Shown here: positions 16,793-25,769 of the stretch, piece after piece
Position numbering within the stretch: the first letter of the stretch is position 1
Layout: every line of letters begins with the position of its first letter
NCBI GenBank assembly: GCA_964602895.1
Contig: CAZRTG010000014.1
Coordinates: forward strand, 1-33,543
Source of the DNA: JAWXBM01 sp964602895
Lineage (GTDB): Bacteria; Pseudomonadota; Gammaproteobacteria; Xanthomonadales; SZUA-36
Length of the DNA stretch: 33,543 nucleotides
Direction: 5' to 3'
Translations under genes and position numbers: made by a program
Notes under the pieces: model-generated
The model's input: only the letters and a program-made list of their open reading frames with translations
What the model was told of the DNA's origin: nothing
The model's database searches: none

Positions 16793-17746
16793 TTACTCTG
16801 GCACCATTTTTAACGTCGAAAGGTATAGATAAATGGATTCGATATCTTCTTGTTTCATGCGTGAGTAAGGCCCCCAGGGCATGGGTGACCAGGGACGCAA
16901 GCGGCCGGCCTGCATCCGTGCGATAAATTGTTCCTTTGAAAATCCCGCGATTGTTGATGTATCAGGTTCAGGAATCAAACCCGGGCTCACGGTGTTCCAA
17001 TCCGGGTTATCGGGATAATCGAAGACCATGCCTCCAGCATAAAAGGCACCCTGGTACTCACCGGTAATCAAACTCCGGTTGGTGTGACACTCGCGGCATG
17101 ATGCAACAGCCTCAACGATATAGCGCCCGTTCTCGACGGAAGGTTTTTCTTCCGGGGTGCTTTCCCAGACTGCTGACTGTTCTTTCGGGCGAATGAAATA
17201 GGCCAGAGCCAGTTTCCCAAGAAAATTATAACTACTGGGTTCAACTTCGTTTTTGACCGGTTTCTGTGAGCGAAGAAAGGAAATGATCGCCAATAAATCA
17301 TCATCACTGATATTTTGGTTGTTCATGAACGGCAAACCATATTCGCCACGGTGGTTGATGCCTGTCCTGAAAAAATATGCCAGTTGGGCGTCGCTTAGCG
17401 CACCAATACCGGTTTCTTTATCCGGGGTTATGTTGGGGAATCGAATGTTCCCAAGATAAATGTCCTCACCAAGACCACCGGACAATGGCACGATTTCACC
17501 ACGGGCAATCGCTTCACGCTGAGCTGGATCACCGTGGCAATCTGCACATCGTGCTGGGCCGTAAACCAGGTATGCACCCCGCTGGATGATCTCCGTATAT
17601 TCTGATGCCTGGATATCGACTGCGGTGGTGGTATCAAATTTTCGCAAGTAGAAAAAATTGATATCCAGAATCAAGGCAACAACTATTGCCAGGAAAATAG
17701 CGTAGCCGATTCTCTTTTTGTTGAAGATATGTTCTCCAAGGCACAT
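16793..17746 (-). CDS. Membrane-anchored diheme cytochrome c
   Basis: The 317-residue protein has one N-terminal membrane anchor (about 13-34) and two heme c sites, CADCH (67-71) and CRECH (217-221). Each lies in a cytochrome-c domain with candidate distal methionines (GLPFMNNQ, 138-145; SPMPWGPY near the C-terminus). It should face the periplasm and shuttle electrons, as in cytochrome subunits of dehydrogenases or thiosulfate/sulfide oxidation. It lies between the ArsR gene (downstream, same strand, 204 bp) and the divergent DUF302-RND operon, with operator copy 2 about 106 bp upstream of its start. The electron donor is unknown. The ATG is accepted as the first in frame; no strong ribosome site is seen. 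Confidence 0.88.
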   Translation of the reverse strand: MCLGEHIFNKKRIGYAIFLAIVVALILDINFFYLRKFDTTTAVDIQASEYTEIIQRGAYLVYGPARCADCHGDPAQREAIARGEIVPLSGGLGEDIYLGNIRFPNITPDKETGIGALSDAQLAYFFRTGINHRGEYGLPFMNNQNISDDDLLAIISFLRSQKPVKNEVEPSSYNFLGKLALAYFIRPKEQSAVWESTPEEKPSVENGRYIVEAVASCRECHTNRSLITGEYQGAFYAGGMVFDYPDNPDWNTVSPGLIPEPDTSTIAGFSKEQFIARMQAGRLRPWSPMPWGPYSRMKQEDIESIYLYLSTLKMVPE

Positions 17747-17851
17747 GTCATCTGGTTGTATGATGGGTTCTGTAACTGCCCTTCATAACAGCTTTTATTG
17801 AGTAGCGCTATCCACAGACCCTGGTTGAATCAGTGTATTTAATTGAGGCAC

Positions 17852-17891
17852 TTGTATATTAGCATTTACTTAATTAGAATTGCATTGATAA
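17852..17891. promoter_or_regulatory. Shared 40-bp operator-like element, copy 2
   Basis: The core is TATATTAGCATTTACTTAAT. It sits in the 258-bp divergent region between the cytochrome c gene (minus) and the DUF302-RND operon (plus), and is 34/40 identical to copy 1. It could control both transcription units through the ArsR-family repressor. Confidence 0.6.
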
Positions 17892-18004
17892 CGATCACTG
17901 CGTGTTCATTATTGAGTAACTAAAATCCAAAACATGGAACACACACGCAGAACAGGACACACGGAATTGCTGATCGCATCAGTTAACCAATTGAGAGGAC
18001 AAGC

Positions 18005-18391
18005 ATGTACTACATTATCGACACAGAAAAATCATTCGAGCAGGCTGCCGAGGACCTGGATGCGGCTGTCAAGGCGTACCAGTTCGGCGTTCTGCACGTA
18101 CACGATCTGGGCAATACCCTGCGCAGCAAGGGCATAAGCTTCGACGAGCAATGCAAGGTATTTGAAGTATGCAATCCCGGGCAGGCTGCCAAGGTACTGT
18201 CCAATGACATGAGTATGAATATGGCCCTGCCCTGTCGCATCTCGGTGTATACCGAAAAAGGTCAAACCAAAATCGGCATGATCCGTCCGGAGCCCATGCT
18301 TGGCATGCTTTCAAAGGATCCGGCGCTTGGCGTCATTGCAGCAGAAGTTGAAGTGGCCACCAAGCAAATGATCAACAAGGCTGCCGGATGA
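18005..18391 (+). CDS. DUF302 family protein
   Basis: The 128-residue soluble protein has the DUF302 fold: an N-terminal MYYIIDTEKSFEQAAEDLDAA-type helix, GVLHVHDLGNTLRSKGI in the middle, and a conserved CKVFEVCNPGQAAKVL segment followed by LPCRISVY. Family members bind unknown ligands and often accompany sulfur or metal-stress genes. The start follows GAGAGG. It is first in an operon; its stop overlaps the adaptor start as ATGA. Three cysteines (two in CKVFEVC, one in LPC) may be functionally relevant next to a cysteine-sensing regulator. Confidence 0.88.
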   Translation: MYYIIDTEKSFEQAAEDLDAAVKAYQFGVLHVHDLGNTLRSKGISFDEQCKVFEVCNPGQAAKVLSNDMSMNMALPCRISVYTEKGQTKIGMIRPEPMLGMLSKDPALGVIAAEVEVATKQMINKAAG

Positions 18392-19464
18392 GGCTCGTAT
18401 CTTTACGGTTGGTAGCAATCACTGGCACCGGCCTGCTGGTCGCCTGCGGTCAATCCGGGCCCGGGAGCACACCGTCCCGGGCCGCGCCGGCTTTTGCTAC
18501 TGCCATTGTCGAGACACAGACAAGGCACAGTGAACAGGTCTGGGATGGCGTGGTTGAAGCCGTTAACCAGGCGACCGTTTCGGCCCAGACCAGCGGTCGT
18601 GTCATCGAACTGCCTTATGACGTCAACGACTGGGTAGATGAAGGTGCGGTCATCGTGCGCTTTACCGATGTTGAACAGAAATCGGCCAAGAGCCGCGCAC
18701 AATCACAAATCGCATCCACACAAGCTGTTTATGACGAGGCAGAGGCATCATTCAAACGTGTGTCCGAAATCTACGAGCGCAAGCTGGTGGCCAAGGCGCA
18801 ACTGGATCAGGAACGTGCACGACGCGATGCCGCCAAAGCGGCACTTGACGCTGCCCGTGCACAGTTAAGCGAAATCGGCCAGCAGATGGACTACACGGTA
18901 GTGCGGGCTCCGTATTCGGGCATTGTCACCGAACGCCATGTACAGATCGGCGAATCCGTTGTACCCGGGCAGCCGCTGATGACCGGTGTGTCGCTCAAGG
19001 ATTTACGCGTATCGGTGCAGGTTCCACAAAGCGCGATTGGACCCATTCGCGCCATGCGGTCGGCCGAAGTTCTTCTTGCCAACAACGGCAGCCACCGCGT
19101 CAGTGCCACCAAGGTCACCGTGTTTCCTTATGCCGACCCGGCCACGCATACCTTCAACGTGCGTCTCGAATTGCCCGGCGACAATACCGGCCTGTTTCCC
19201 GGCATGACAGTAAAAGCGGCATTCGCCACGGGCGAGATGCAACGTCTGCTGGTGCCTGCGACTGCGCTGGTCGAACGGGGTGAGCTGCAGGGAATTTACG
19301 TGGTCGATGGCACGAATGTCCGCCTGCGCCAGATCCGCAGCGGTCATCGTTTTGGCGAAATGGTCGAGGTGATCGCCGGGCTTGAGGCGGGCGAACGCTA
19401 CGCCACCGACCCGGTGGCTGCCGCGCAATGGCTCAGTAGGCAGCACAGTGGAGATTCGCAGTGA
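18388..19464 (+). CDS. RND efflux periplasmic adaptor lipoprotein
   Basis: The 358-residue membrane fusion protein carries lipobox LVAC (17-20), so it should be anchored through Cys20. It has a biotinyl-lipoyl-like half motif (VSAQTSGRVIELPYDVNDWV), an alpha-hairpin (about 88-165), then VVRAPYSGIVTERHVQIGE and a beta-barrel domain with LFPGMTVKA. It links the inner-membrane RND pump to an outer-membrane channel. The gene overlaps both neighbours (ATGA on the left, GTGA on the right), so it is co-translated. No TolC-type channel gene is in this operon. Confidence 0.93.
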   Translation: MRLVSLRLVAITGTGLLVACGQSGPGSTPSRAAPAFATAIVETQTRHSEQVWDGVVEAVNQATVSAQTSGRVIELPYDVNDWVDEGAVIVRFTDVEQKSAKSRAQSQIASTQAVYDEAEASFKRVSEIYERKLVAKAQLDQERARRDAAKAALDAARAQLSEIGQQMDYTVVRAPYSGIVTERHVQIGESVVPGQPLMTGVSLKDLRVSVQVPQSAIGPIRAMRSAEVLLANNGSHRVSATKVTVFPYADPATHTFNVRLELPGDNTGLFPGMTVKAAFATGEMQRLLVPATALVERGELQGIYVVDGTNVRLRQIRSGHRFGEMVEVIAGLEAGERYATDPVAAAQWLSRQHSGDSQ

Positions 19465-22400
19465 ATCCAACGCTGGGCTTTTCCGGCCGCATTGCAGCAG
19501 CATTCCAATCCTCACCGCTGACACCGTTGATGGCAGTGGCAGCGATTCTGCTTGGTATTGCCGCAACACTGATCACACCGCGCGAGGAAGAGCCACAGAT
19601 CGACGTCACCATGGCCAATGTGATCGTGTCCTTCCCCGGCGCCGATGTACACGATGTCGAGAATCTGGTTGCCTATCCGCTGGAGCAAAAACTGTCCGAA
19701 ATCGATGGCATCAAGCATGTCTACTCGATCAGTCGTCCCGGCCTCGCCATCCTGACCGCCGAATTCCAGGTTGGCGTACCGCGGCAAACCGCTATCGTGC
19801 GTTTGTACAATCAGGTTTACCAGAATCAGGACTTTGTGCCACCCGGTCTGGGCGTTGGTCAGCCGCTGCTGCGGCCGATGGGTATAGACGATGTTCCGGT
19901 CATGGCAGTGACCCTGTGGAGCGATGCGCCGGAGCAGAATCCGACCACTTTGGCTGAGGTGGCGCATACGCTGGAAACGGAACTCAAACGCATTCAGGGC
20001 ACGCGCGATGTTTACACCGTCGGTGCGCCCGAGCGCGCCGTTATCGTCGAACTCGACGCCACCCGGCTTGCTGCTTACGGTCTTTCCATCCAGGACCTGT
20101 CTGGCGCATTACATGCTGCCAACACGGTCACCCAGGCCGGCGAACGCATTGTAGACAACCGGACTTTGCCTGTAACCGCTGGCAGTTTTCTGACCAGTGC
20201 GGCTGATGTTTCTGCACTGGTGATTGGACTCAACAACGGCCAGCCGGTATTTCTGTCCGATGTGGCCCACATACGACCCCGCGCCGACCTGCCGGACAGC
20301 TATGTCTGGTTTGGCGCACCGGCTGACAAGGCCGGACCGGTCAGTGGCAACGCACCCGCGGTGACGCTGGCCATAGCCAAAAAGCCTGGCAGTAATGCAT
20401 CTGATATTACCCAGGCAGTGGCCTCACGCCTGCAGGAACTGAGCGGCGTGGTTATTCCTTCCGATGTGCATTTCACCATCACCCGCGACTACGGTGAGAC
20501 CGCCAGTGACAAAGCCAACAAACTGATCCAGAAACTCATGTTTGCTACCCTGTCCGTGATCCTGCTGGTTCTGTTTACCCTGGGTTGGCGCGAAGCCATC
20601 GTGGTGGGCACGGCCGTCATCATCACGCTGATGCTGACTCTGTTCGCCTCTTGGGCAATGGGCTTTACCATCAACCGCGTTTCGCTGTTCGCTTTGATTT
20701 TCTCGATCGGCATTCTGGTCGATGATGCGATTGTTGTGGTTGAAAACATCCATCGCCATCAGCGCCTTGGCGGCGCCAGTCTGCGTAAGATCATTCCGGT
20801 AGCGGTCAGCGAAGTGGGCGGCCCCACCATTCTCGCCACCTTTACGGTGATTGCGGCCTTGCTGCCCATGGCTTTTGTCACCGGCCTGATGGGCCCCTAT
20901 ATGCGGCCGATTCCGATCAATGCCTCGGCCGGCATGCTGCTGTCGCTGGCTGTGGCTTTGGTTGTGACGCCCTGGCTGGCACTGCGATTGTTCACCCACC
21001 ACCAGCCGGCAAATGGCGCTACCAACGCACCGGAGCCAGCCCGCAGTTCCTGGCTCAACCGTGTCTCGCATCGATTGATGTCGCCCTTTCTTGAATCGGG
21101 CCATGCAGCGCGAAGGCGCCATCTGCTGTTCGCGGCCATGGGCCTGCTGGTCCTGGCGGCTGTCAGTCTGGTGGTGGTCCAGGCGGTCATCCTCAAGATG
21201 CTGCCGTTCGATAACAAGTCCGAATTCCAGGTCGTGGTGGATATGCCGGAAGGCAGCACGCTGGAGACCACCAACGCCTTGCTGGGTAAACTTGCCGACA
21301 GCCTGGCCACGGTGCCTGAGGTCAAAGACTGGCAGGCTTACGCCGGCACCGCTGCTCCGATTACCTTTAATGGCCTGGTACGCCAGTATTACCTGCGTCA
21401 AGGTGCGCTGGTCGGTGACCTGCAGGTCAACCTGGTCGACAAACACCACCGCGACCGCCAGAGTCACGCCATCGCCCTGGCTGTGCGCCCGCAGCTCACC
21501 GCCATCGGCAAGGAGTTTGGCGCCTCGGTCAAGCTGGTAGAAGTGCCACCGGGTCCGCCGGTGCTTGCGCCCATCGTTGCCGAAGTTTATGGCCCGGACT
21601 ATGCCACGGTGCGCAAAACTGCACTTGCGCTGGAGCAGAAATTCCGTGCCCAGCCTGATATCGTCGATATCGACACCAGCGTTGAGGCGGATGCACTGCG
21701 CGAGATCATCGTGGTTGACCGTGTTCGTGCTGCGCGTCTGGGGCTTGATCAAGCCAGCATCGCGCAAGTTTTACGCACGGCCCTGTCCGGTGATGATGCA
21801 ACCTATCTGATGAATGGCCACGCCCGTTATGCGGTGCCGGTGCGCTTGCGCCTGCCAGCCGGTGATCAGGCAGCCATCGACCAGTTGCTGGCAGTTCGTG
21901 TTCGCGCAGCCAACGGCACATTGGTGCCACTCTCGGAAGTCGTTGAAGTGCGTGAAGCCAACTGGGAGAAGGCCATTTATCACAAGGATCTTATGCCCTA
22001 TGCGACCGTCACAGGCGACGATGCCGGTGATACCGACAGCCCGCTTTACGGCATGTTTGCACTGGTCAGCGAGCTCCATCAAGCCAGAGACAGCGATGAT
22101 GCCATCTCACAGACCTTTATCAATCAGCCTGAAAACACCACCGCGCCAGCGGTGAAATGGGATGGCGAATGGCAAATCACTTACGAGACCTTCCGTGATA
22201 TGGGTCTGGCCTATTCGGTCGGTTTGATCCTGATTTACCTGCTGGTGGTGGGTCACTTCAAAAGCTATGTGGTGCCACTGATCATCATGGCACCGATTCC
22301 ACTGACCATCATAGGCGTGATGCCCGGCCATGCTTTGCTGGGCGCACAATACACGGCAACTTCGATGATCGGCATGATTGCACTGGCCGGTATCATTGTG

Positions 22401-22697
22401 CGCAATTCGATTCTGTTGATCGACTTCATCAACCAGGAAATTGCCAGTGGCCGGTCTCTGCAAACCGCGGTGGTCGATGCCGCTGCCGTGCGCGCCAAGC
22501 CCATCGTGTTAACGGGTGTGGCAGCATTGATCGGTGGCTTCTTCATCATTGACGACCCGATTTTCCAGGGCCTGGCGGTCTCTCTGATCTTTGGCGTTCT
22601 GGTTTCAACCGCACTGACTCTGCTGGTCATTCCGCTGCTGTATTACACCTGGTTAAACCGGAAGTCACAACGGACAAAGACCACTGCCGAGCTGTAA
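19461..22697 (+). CDS. RND efflux transporter permease
   Basis: The 1078-residue proton-driven pump starts at GTG 19461, overlapping the adaptor stop. An N-terminal membrane helix is followed by a porter loop (PREEEPQIDV at 40-49, VSFPGADVHDVENLVAYPLE), TM helices 2-6 with GILVDDAIVVVEN starting at 417 (the proton-relay aspartates), a second large loop, and a final helix bundle. The length and layout are typical of AcrB-like pumps; the PREEEPQI start marks the branch often annotated as HAE/SwrC-like. The substrate is unknown. Regulation by a sulfur-sensing repressor would suggest export of sulfur-stress products or metals, but this is inference. Confidence 0.95.
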   Translation: MNPTLGFSGRIAAAFQSSPLTPLMAVAAILLGIAATLITPREEEPQIDVTMANVIVSFPGADVHDVENLVAYPLEQKLSEIDGIKHVYSISRPGLAILTAEFQVGVPRQTAIVRLYNQVYQNQDFVPPGLGVGQPLLRPMGIDDVPVMAVTLWSDAPEQNPTTLAEVAHTLETELKRIQGTRDVYTVGAPERAVIVELDATRLAAYGLSIQDLSGALHAANTVTQAGERIVDNRTLPVTAGSFLTSAADVSALVIGLNNGQPVFLSDVAHIRPRADLPDSYVWFGAPADKAGPVSGNAPAVTLAIAKKPGSNASDITQAVASRLQELSGVVIPSDVHFTITRDYGETASDKANKLIQKLMFATLSVILLVLFTLGWREAIVVGTAVIITLMLTLFASWAMGFTINRVSLFALIFSIGILVDDAIVVVENIHRHQRLGGASLRKIIPVAVSEVGGPTILATFTVIAALLPMAFVTGLMGPYMRPIPINASAGMLLSLAVALVVTPWLALRLFTHHQPANGATNAPEPARSSWLNRVSHRLMSPFLESGHAARRRHLLFAAMGLLVLAAVSLVVVQAVILKMLPFDNKSEFQVVVDMPEGSTLETTNALLGKLADSLATVPEVKDWQAYAGTAAPITFNGLVRQYYLRQGALVGDLQVNLVDKHHRDRQSHAIALAVRPQLTAIGKEFGASVKLVEVPPGPPVLAPIVAEVYGPDYATVRKTALALEQKFRAQPDIVDIDTSVEADALREIIVVDRVRAARLGLDQASIAQVLRTALSGDDATYLMNGHARYAVPVRLRLPAGDQAAIDQLLAVRVRAANGTLVPLSEVVEVREANWEKAIYHKDLMPYATVTGDDAGDTDSPLYGMFALVSELHQARDSDDAISQTFINQPENTTAPAVKWDGEWQITYETFRDMGLAYSVGLILIYLLVVGHFKSYVVPLIIMAPIPLTIIGVMPGHALLGAQYTATSMIGMIALAGIIVRNSILLIDFINQEIASGRSLQTAVVDAAAVRAKPIVLTGVAALIGGFFIIDDPIFQGLAVSLIFGVLVSTALTLLVIPLLYYTWLNRKSQRTKTTAEL

Positions 22698-22738
22698 AGG
22701 TGCAGGGTATTTATTAATCGCAAACAGGAGTAAGAAAG

Positions 22739-23089
22739 ATGTCAGAAGATCTGTTTCCGCACGCCTCAATCGAGCTTTCTGCGGAACGCAAAAGGCTTGC
22801 GCCCGACACCCATGATGCGTTCATGAAATTCAGCGAGCAGGTATTTGCTGAAGGCGCGCTGCCGGCCAAAACCAAACAACTGATCGCGGTTGCCGTGGCT
22901 CATGTCACACAGTGCCCCTACTGCATCCGGGGTCATACCAAAGCAGCCATGCGCAAAGGTGCGACGGCAGAAGAGTTGATGGAAGCCATCTGGGTGGCGG
23001 CCGAAATGCGGGCGGGCGGTGCTTATGCACACGCGGCACTGGCCATCGATACCATTTTGGCAACCGACAAAGCGAAAAAGCCGAAGTAG
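22739..23089 (+). CDS. Carboxymuconolactone decarboxylase / AhpD-like protein
   Basis: The 116-residue all-helical protein has the AhpD-type redox site C59-P-Y-C62 with H66 (CPYCIRGH). That points to a thiol peroxidase or disulfide-reductase role rather than true decarboxylation. AGGAG lies before the ATG, 41 bp after the RND permease, so it probably ends the DUF302-RND operon. It adds a thiol-redox function to a unit apparently controlled by a cysteine-based repressor. Confidence 0.92.
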   Translation: MSEDLFPHASIELSAERKRLAPDTHDAFMKFSEQVFAEGALPAKTKQLIAVAVAHVTQCPYCIRGHTKAAMRKGATAEELMEAIWVAAEMRAGGAYAHAALAIDTILATDKAKKPK

Positions 23090-23193
23090 GTCCGGGCGAT
23101 TGCCGATTTATCTGCTGATTCAGTCGTGACGGGATGTATGATCGAAACCGCGTCAAATTCGAACCAGAAAGGACTGGATACAGAAGCAAACCA

Positions 23194-23724
23194 TCATTGA
23201 TCCGTGCCATTTGGGATCGCCGCCCGCAAAATAACGTCCAACTGTGCCTGAACCTGCGGGTTTGAGTCGATACCTTCTGCCTTACAATAGTGGCGTAAAT
23301 TGTGGGCTGCGGCACGCGCTTGTTCTGCGGTTCTCAGTGTAACCTCAGAAATCGTGTCAACCAGGGATTGCATGGCATCTTCCTGTAATTGTTCGGCTTC
23401 GAGTTCCGCCTTCTTGATGCGTTCGCGCAGCTTCATGCAGCTTTCCAACGGGATTGCAGGATCGGGGCAGCCTTCGGTTTTCATCCAGCTACGCACGTTG
23501 CGCAGGGGTCGCACCACCCGATCGGCCCAGGTATGCGAAAATTCCAGTACCTCGTTAAAGGTTTCAACTTCAACTTCACCCCGTGTGATGCCCATCCAGC
23601 AACAAAACAACAACAGGTTGACGTCCGCTCCGTATTCATTCTGGAGGATGAGGCAGGCTTCTGAGGTATCTTCACTGCAGTAGGTACGGACGGCAAAATT
23701 CCGGAATGATTCTTGTGGTGACAT
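23194..23724 (-). CDS. TIGR02444-like (COG5589) conserved hypothetical protein
   Basis: I choose ATG 23724, which follows AAGGA and begins MSPQESFRNF; a longer frame to 23829 overlaps the barrel gene. The 176-residue protein has the family hallmark ACLILQNEYGADVNLLLFCCWMG (broken here as LILQNEYGADVN then LLLFCCWMG), followed by a helical, glutamate-rich C-terminal half. The function is unknown. It lies 40 bp after the barrel gene and may be the last gene of the Lol-like operon. Confidence 0.85.
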   Translation of the reverse strand: MSPQESFRNFAVRTYCSEDTSEACLILQNEYGADVNLLLFCCWMGITRGEVEVETFNEVLEFSHTWADRVVRPLRNVRSWMKTEGCPDPAIPLESCMKLRERIKKAELEAEQLQEDAMQSLVDTISEVTLRTAEQARAAAHNLRHYCKAEGIDSNPQVQAQLDVILRAAIPNGTDQ

Positions 23725-23764
23725 AGCTTTGATTCCTTGAAACTCTGAATAGATCAGGGTTTCC

Positions 23765-25090
23765 TTAAAAATACCAGGCCAGTTGGGTGAAAACCCCGAA
23801 CTGGGTGGATAGATATTGATCCGGTGCAAGCCCGGTTTCTATGCCACCGTATTCGGTACCATCGGGGCCGACGGGAATGTTCAAAGCACCGAGAAAGGTG
23901 AGGTTGTCCCCCAGGCTGTTCTGTGTAACGAACTGCAAATAGGCGCTGCCATCCTCCAGATTGGCAAAGCAATTGGGCGTTATTGTCCAAAGCGGTGTCA
24001 GTTCAATCGTGACGCCGGCGGCCAGGTAGTGACGACCCAGGGTATATACCTCACCACGGGCAATTCGTTCTATCAAGTCCGGATTCGCAGCAATGCTGGC
24101 TGCATCGTATTCCCCACCCTTGATACCAAAACCATTGTAGTAGTACTCCAGCGCCCCGCTCATGTTTTTACCGTTCCAGACCCATGAATAATCGATATTG
24201 GTCACCAATTGCACGGTAAGCGACGAATCATTCTCGGTGAGCACCACATCACCGCGCCAGACCGCACCGCCCAGGCTGCGATTACCTCCAAAACCCAGCG
24301 TGGTATCGCCGTAGTTGTCAGCCAGCAGTACATCGAACTCGCTGTCACCCACAATACCGTGGTACTTGATGGCTGCAGTGCCCTCACCGGACTCCACATC
24401 ACCCGTGATGGGGTTGCGGCGAAACACCACCGCAGACTGGATATCGTGGCCGTTGTCACGCAAGTACTGGCCATAGACCATGTCGTCACCGGACTTGTAC
24501 TCGGTATCAACCGCAGTGGGGTCGAATGGATTGACGATATCCATGGGTGAGAAAAAAAACCCGTTGCCCCAGGTTATGGCCTGACGACCCAGGCGTAGCA
24601 CGGTTTTGTCTCCCGCATAGCCCACCCACAGCCGGTCCAACCGCTGCAGGGCCGCAAACCTGCCGCTATCACTCAAGACATCGGTGAGGTTGAATAATCG
24701 CCTATCATCATTGGGCAAGCCAACGCCCATCAAGCCACCCGCGGCCGGTAATTCCCGGGAGTATTCAACACTGTCGCCATAGGTGGCGAACAGCTGGTAG
24801 TCAGCCTCCAGACTCCAGCCACCGTTACGCGCACCAAAATTCAGTCGCAACTCACCCTCAGCATCCAAGGAACGGGAGCCGGCATAGTCGTGCAACAGAC
24901 TGTTGTGGGGGAAACCATCAGCCAGCACACGGCCTTTGAGGTGGCCGTTGAACTGGCCATTCCAGCTATCGGTCCAGCTATCGGTCAAGCTATAGCTATC
25001 GGTCAAGCTTCCGGCTTGCACACTACCTGCCAGCATCAAGCTGACCGCCAGACTCGCGAAGAATTTATGCAGCCTGTTGCTGAATATCAT
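23765..25090 (-). CDS. Outer-membrane beta-barrel protein (DUF1302/alginate-export-like)
   Basis: I choose ATG 25090 (441 residues) because it yields a clean signal peptide ending SVQA at about residue 26; the longer frame begins inside the ATPase gene. The mature protein alternates polar and hydrophobic strands and contains LRLGRQAITWGNGFFFSPMD followed by IVNPFDP, a block typical of DUF1302-like barrels. It ends in AWYF, the terminal aromatic recognised by the Bam machinery. The start overlaps the ABC ATPase stop by 26 bp. It probably provides the outer-membrane end of the transport system upstream. The mature N-terminus is a short LTDS repeat. Confidence 0.85.
   Translation of the reverse strand: MIFSNRLHKFFASLAVSLMLAGSVQAGSLTDSYSLTDSWTDSWNGQFNGHLKGRVLADGFPHNSLLHDYAGSRSLDAEGELRLNFGARNGGWSLEADYQLFATYGDSVEYSRELPAAGGLMGVGLPNDDRRLFNLTDVLSDSGRFAALQRLDRLWVGYAGDKTVLRLGRQAITWGNGFFFSPMDIVNPFDPTAVDTEYKSGDDMVYGQYLRDNGHDIQSAVVFRRNPITGDVESGEGTAAIKYHGIVGDSEFDVLLADNYGDTTLGFGGNRSLGGAVWRGDVVLTENDSSLTVQLVTNIDYSWVWNGKNMSGALEYYYNGFGIKGGEYDAASIAANPDLIERIARGEVYTLGRHYLAAGVTIELTPLWTITPNCFANLEDGSAYLQFVTQNSLGDNLTFLGALNIPVGPDGTEYGGIETGLAPDQYLSTQFGVFTQLAWYF
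24965..25006. repeat. 12-bp tandem microrepeat in barrel gene
   Basis: AGCTATCGGTC[CA] occurs at 24965-24976, 24977-24988 and 24995-25006, with a half copy AGCTAT at 24989-24994. It encodes the (S/Y/W)-LTDS-type repeats just after signal-peptide cleavage. Unit lengths of 12 and 6 keep the reading frame, so copy number can change without frameshift. Confidence 0.75.
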
Positions 25091-25757
25091 CGACGATGCG
25101 CCCGTCCAGCATCTTGACCAAACGCTTGGCATAAGCCATCACGCGTTGGTCGTGTGTGGCAATCACAAAAGTTGTGCCGTGATTGCAATTGAGTTCCACA
25201 AACAACTCCATCAAAGCATCAGAGGTTTTTGAATCCAGATTGGCGGTCGGTTCATCGGCCAGTACCAAAGCGGGCCTGGAGACAATGGCACGAGCGACCG
25301 CCACGCGCTGTTGTTGTCCGCCGGACATCTGTGCGGGCCGCCGGTCTTCCAGTCCTTCCAGACCGACTTCCTTGAGTATGGCTTTGGATTTTTCAGCTCT
25401 TTGTTCGGCCGGTACGCCCTGAACCTGCATCACAAACTCCACATTCTCGCGGGCAGACAGCACGGGGATCAGGTTGTAAGCCTGGAACACATAGCCGATC
25501 TGATGCAAGCGCAGTTGTGCCAGTTCGCCTTTGCCCAATTGGTCGATACGCTGTCCCGCCACCCACACCTCGCCACTGTCGGGCAGATCCAGGCCACCTA
25601 TGGCATTGAGCAAGGTGGTTTTGCCACCACCTGAGGGTGCTGACAGGCACACAAAGCCACCTTCCTCAATATCAATGGTGACATGGTCCAGCGCCTTGAT
25701 TTCGGTATCGCCCTGGCGATAGGTTTTGCACAAATCTATACAGCTCACTGCAGTCAT
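25065..25757 (-). CDS. ABC transporter ATPase, LolD/MacB type
   Basis: The 230-residue ATPase has Walker A APSGGGKTT (40-48), a FQAYNLIP Q-loop segment (91-98) typical of LolD/MacB, signature MSGGQQQ (144-150) and Walker B LVLADEP (164-170). It pairs with the two FtsX-type permeases encoded immediately upstream (12 bp gap). This family powers mechanotransmission rather than classical substrate passage. The barrel gene start overlaps its stop, supporting one operon. Confidence 0.95.
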   Translation of the reverse strand: MTAVSCIDLCKTYRQGDTEIKALDHVTIDIEEGGFVCLSAPSGGGKTTLLNAIGGLDLPDSGEVWVAGQRIDQLGKGELAQLRLHQIGYVFQAYNLIPVLSARENVEFVMQVQGVPAEQRAEKSKAILKEVGLEGLEDRRPAQMSGGQQQRVAVARAIVSRPALVLADEPTANLDSKTSDALMELFVELNCNHGTTFVIATHDQRVMAYAKRLVKMLDGRIVDDIQQQAA

Positions 25758-25769
25758 GGTCAGGGTTTC

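Noticed and set aside
17934..18137. 67-codon ORF overlapping the DUF302 start
   Set aside because: No ribosome site; it overlaps the well-supported DUF302 gene in another frame.
20424..21767. 447-codon minus-strand ORF inside the RND permease
   Set aside because: Histidine/glutamine-rich shadow frame typical of GC-biased coding DNA; the RND frame is unambiguous.
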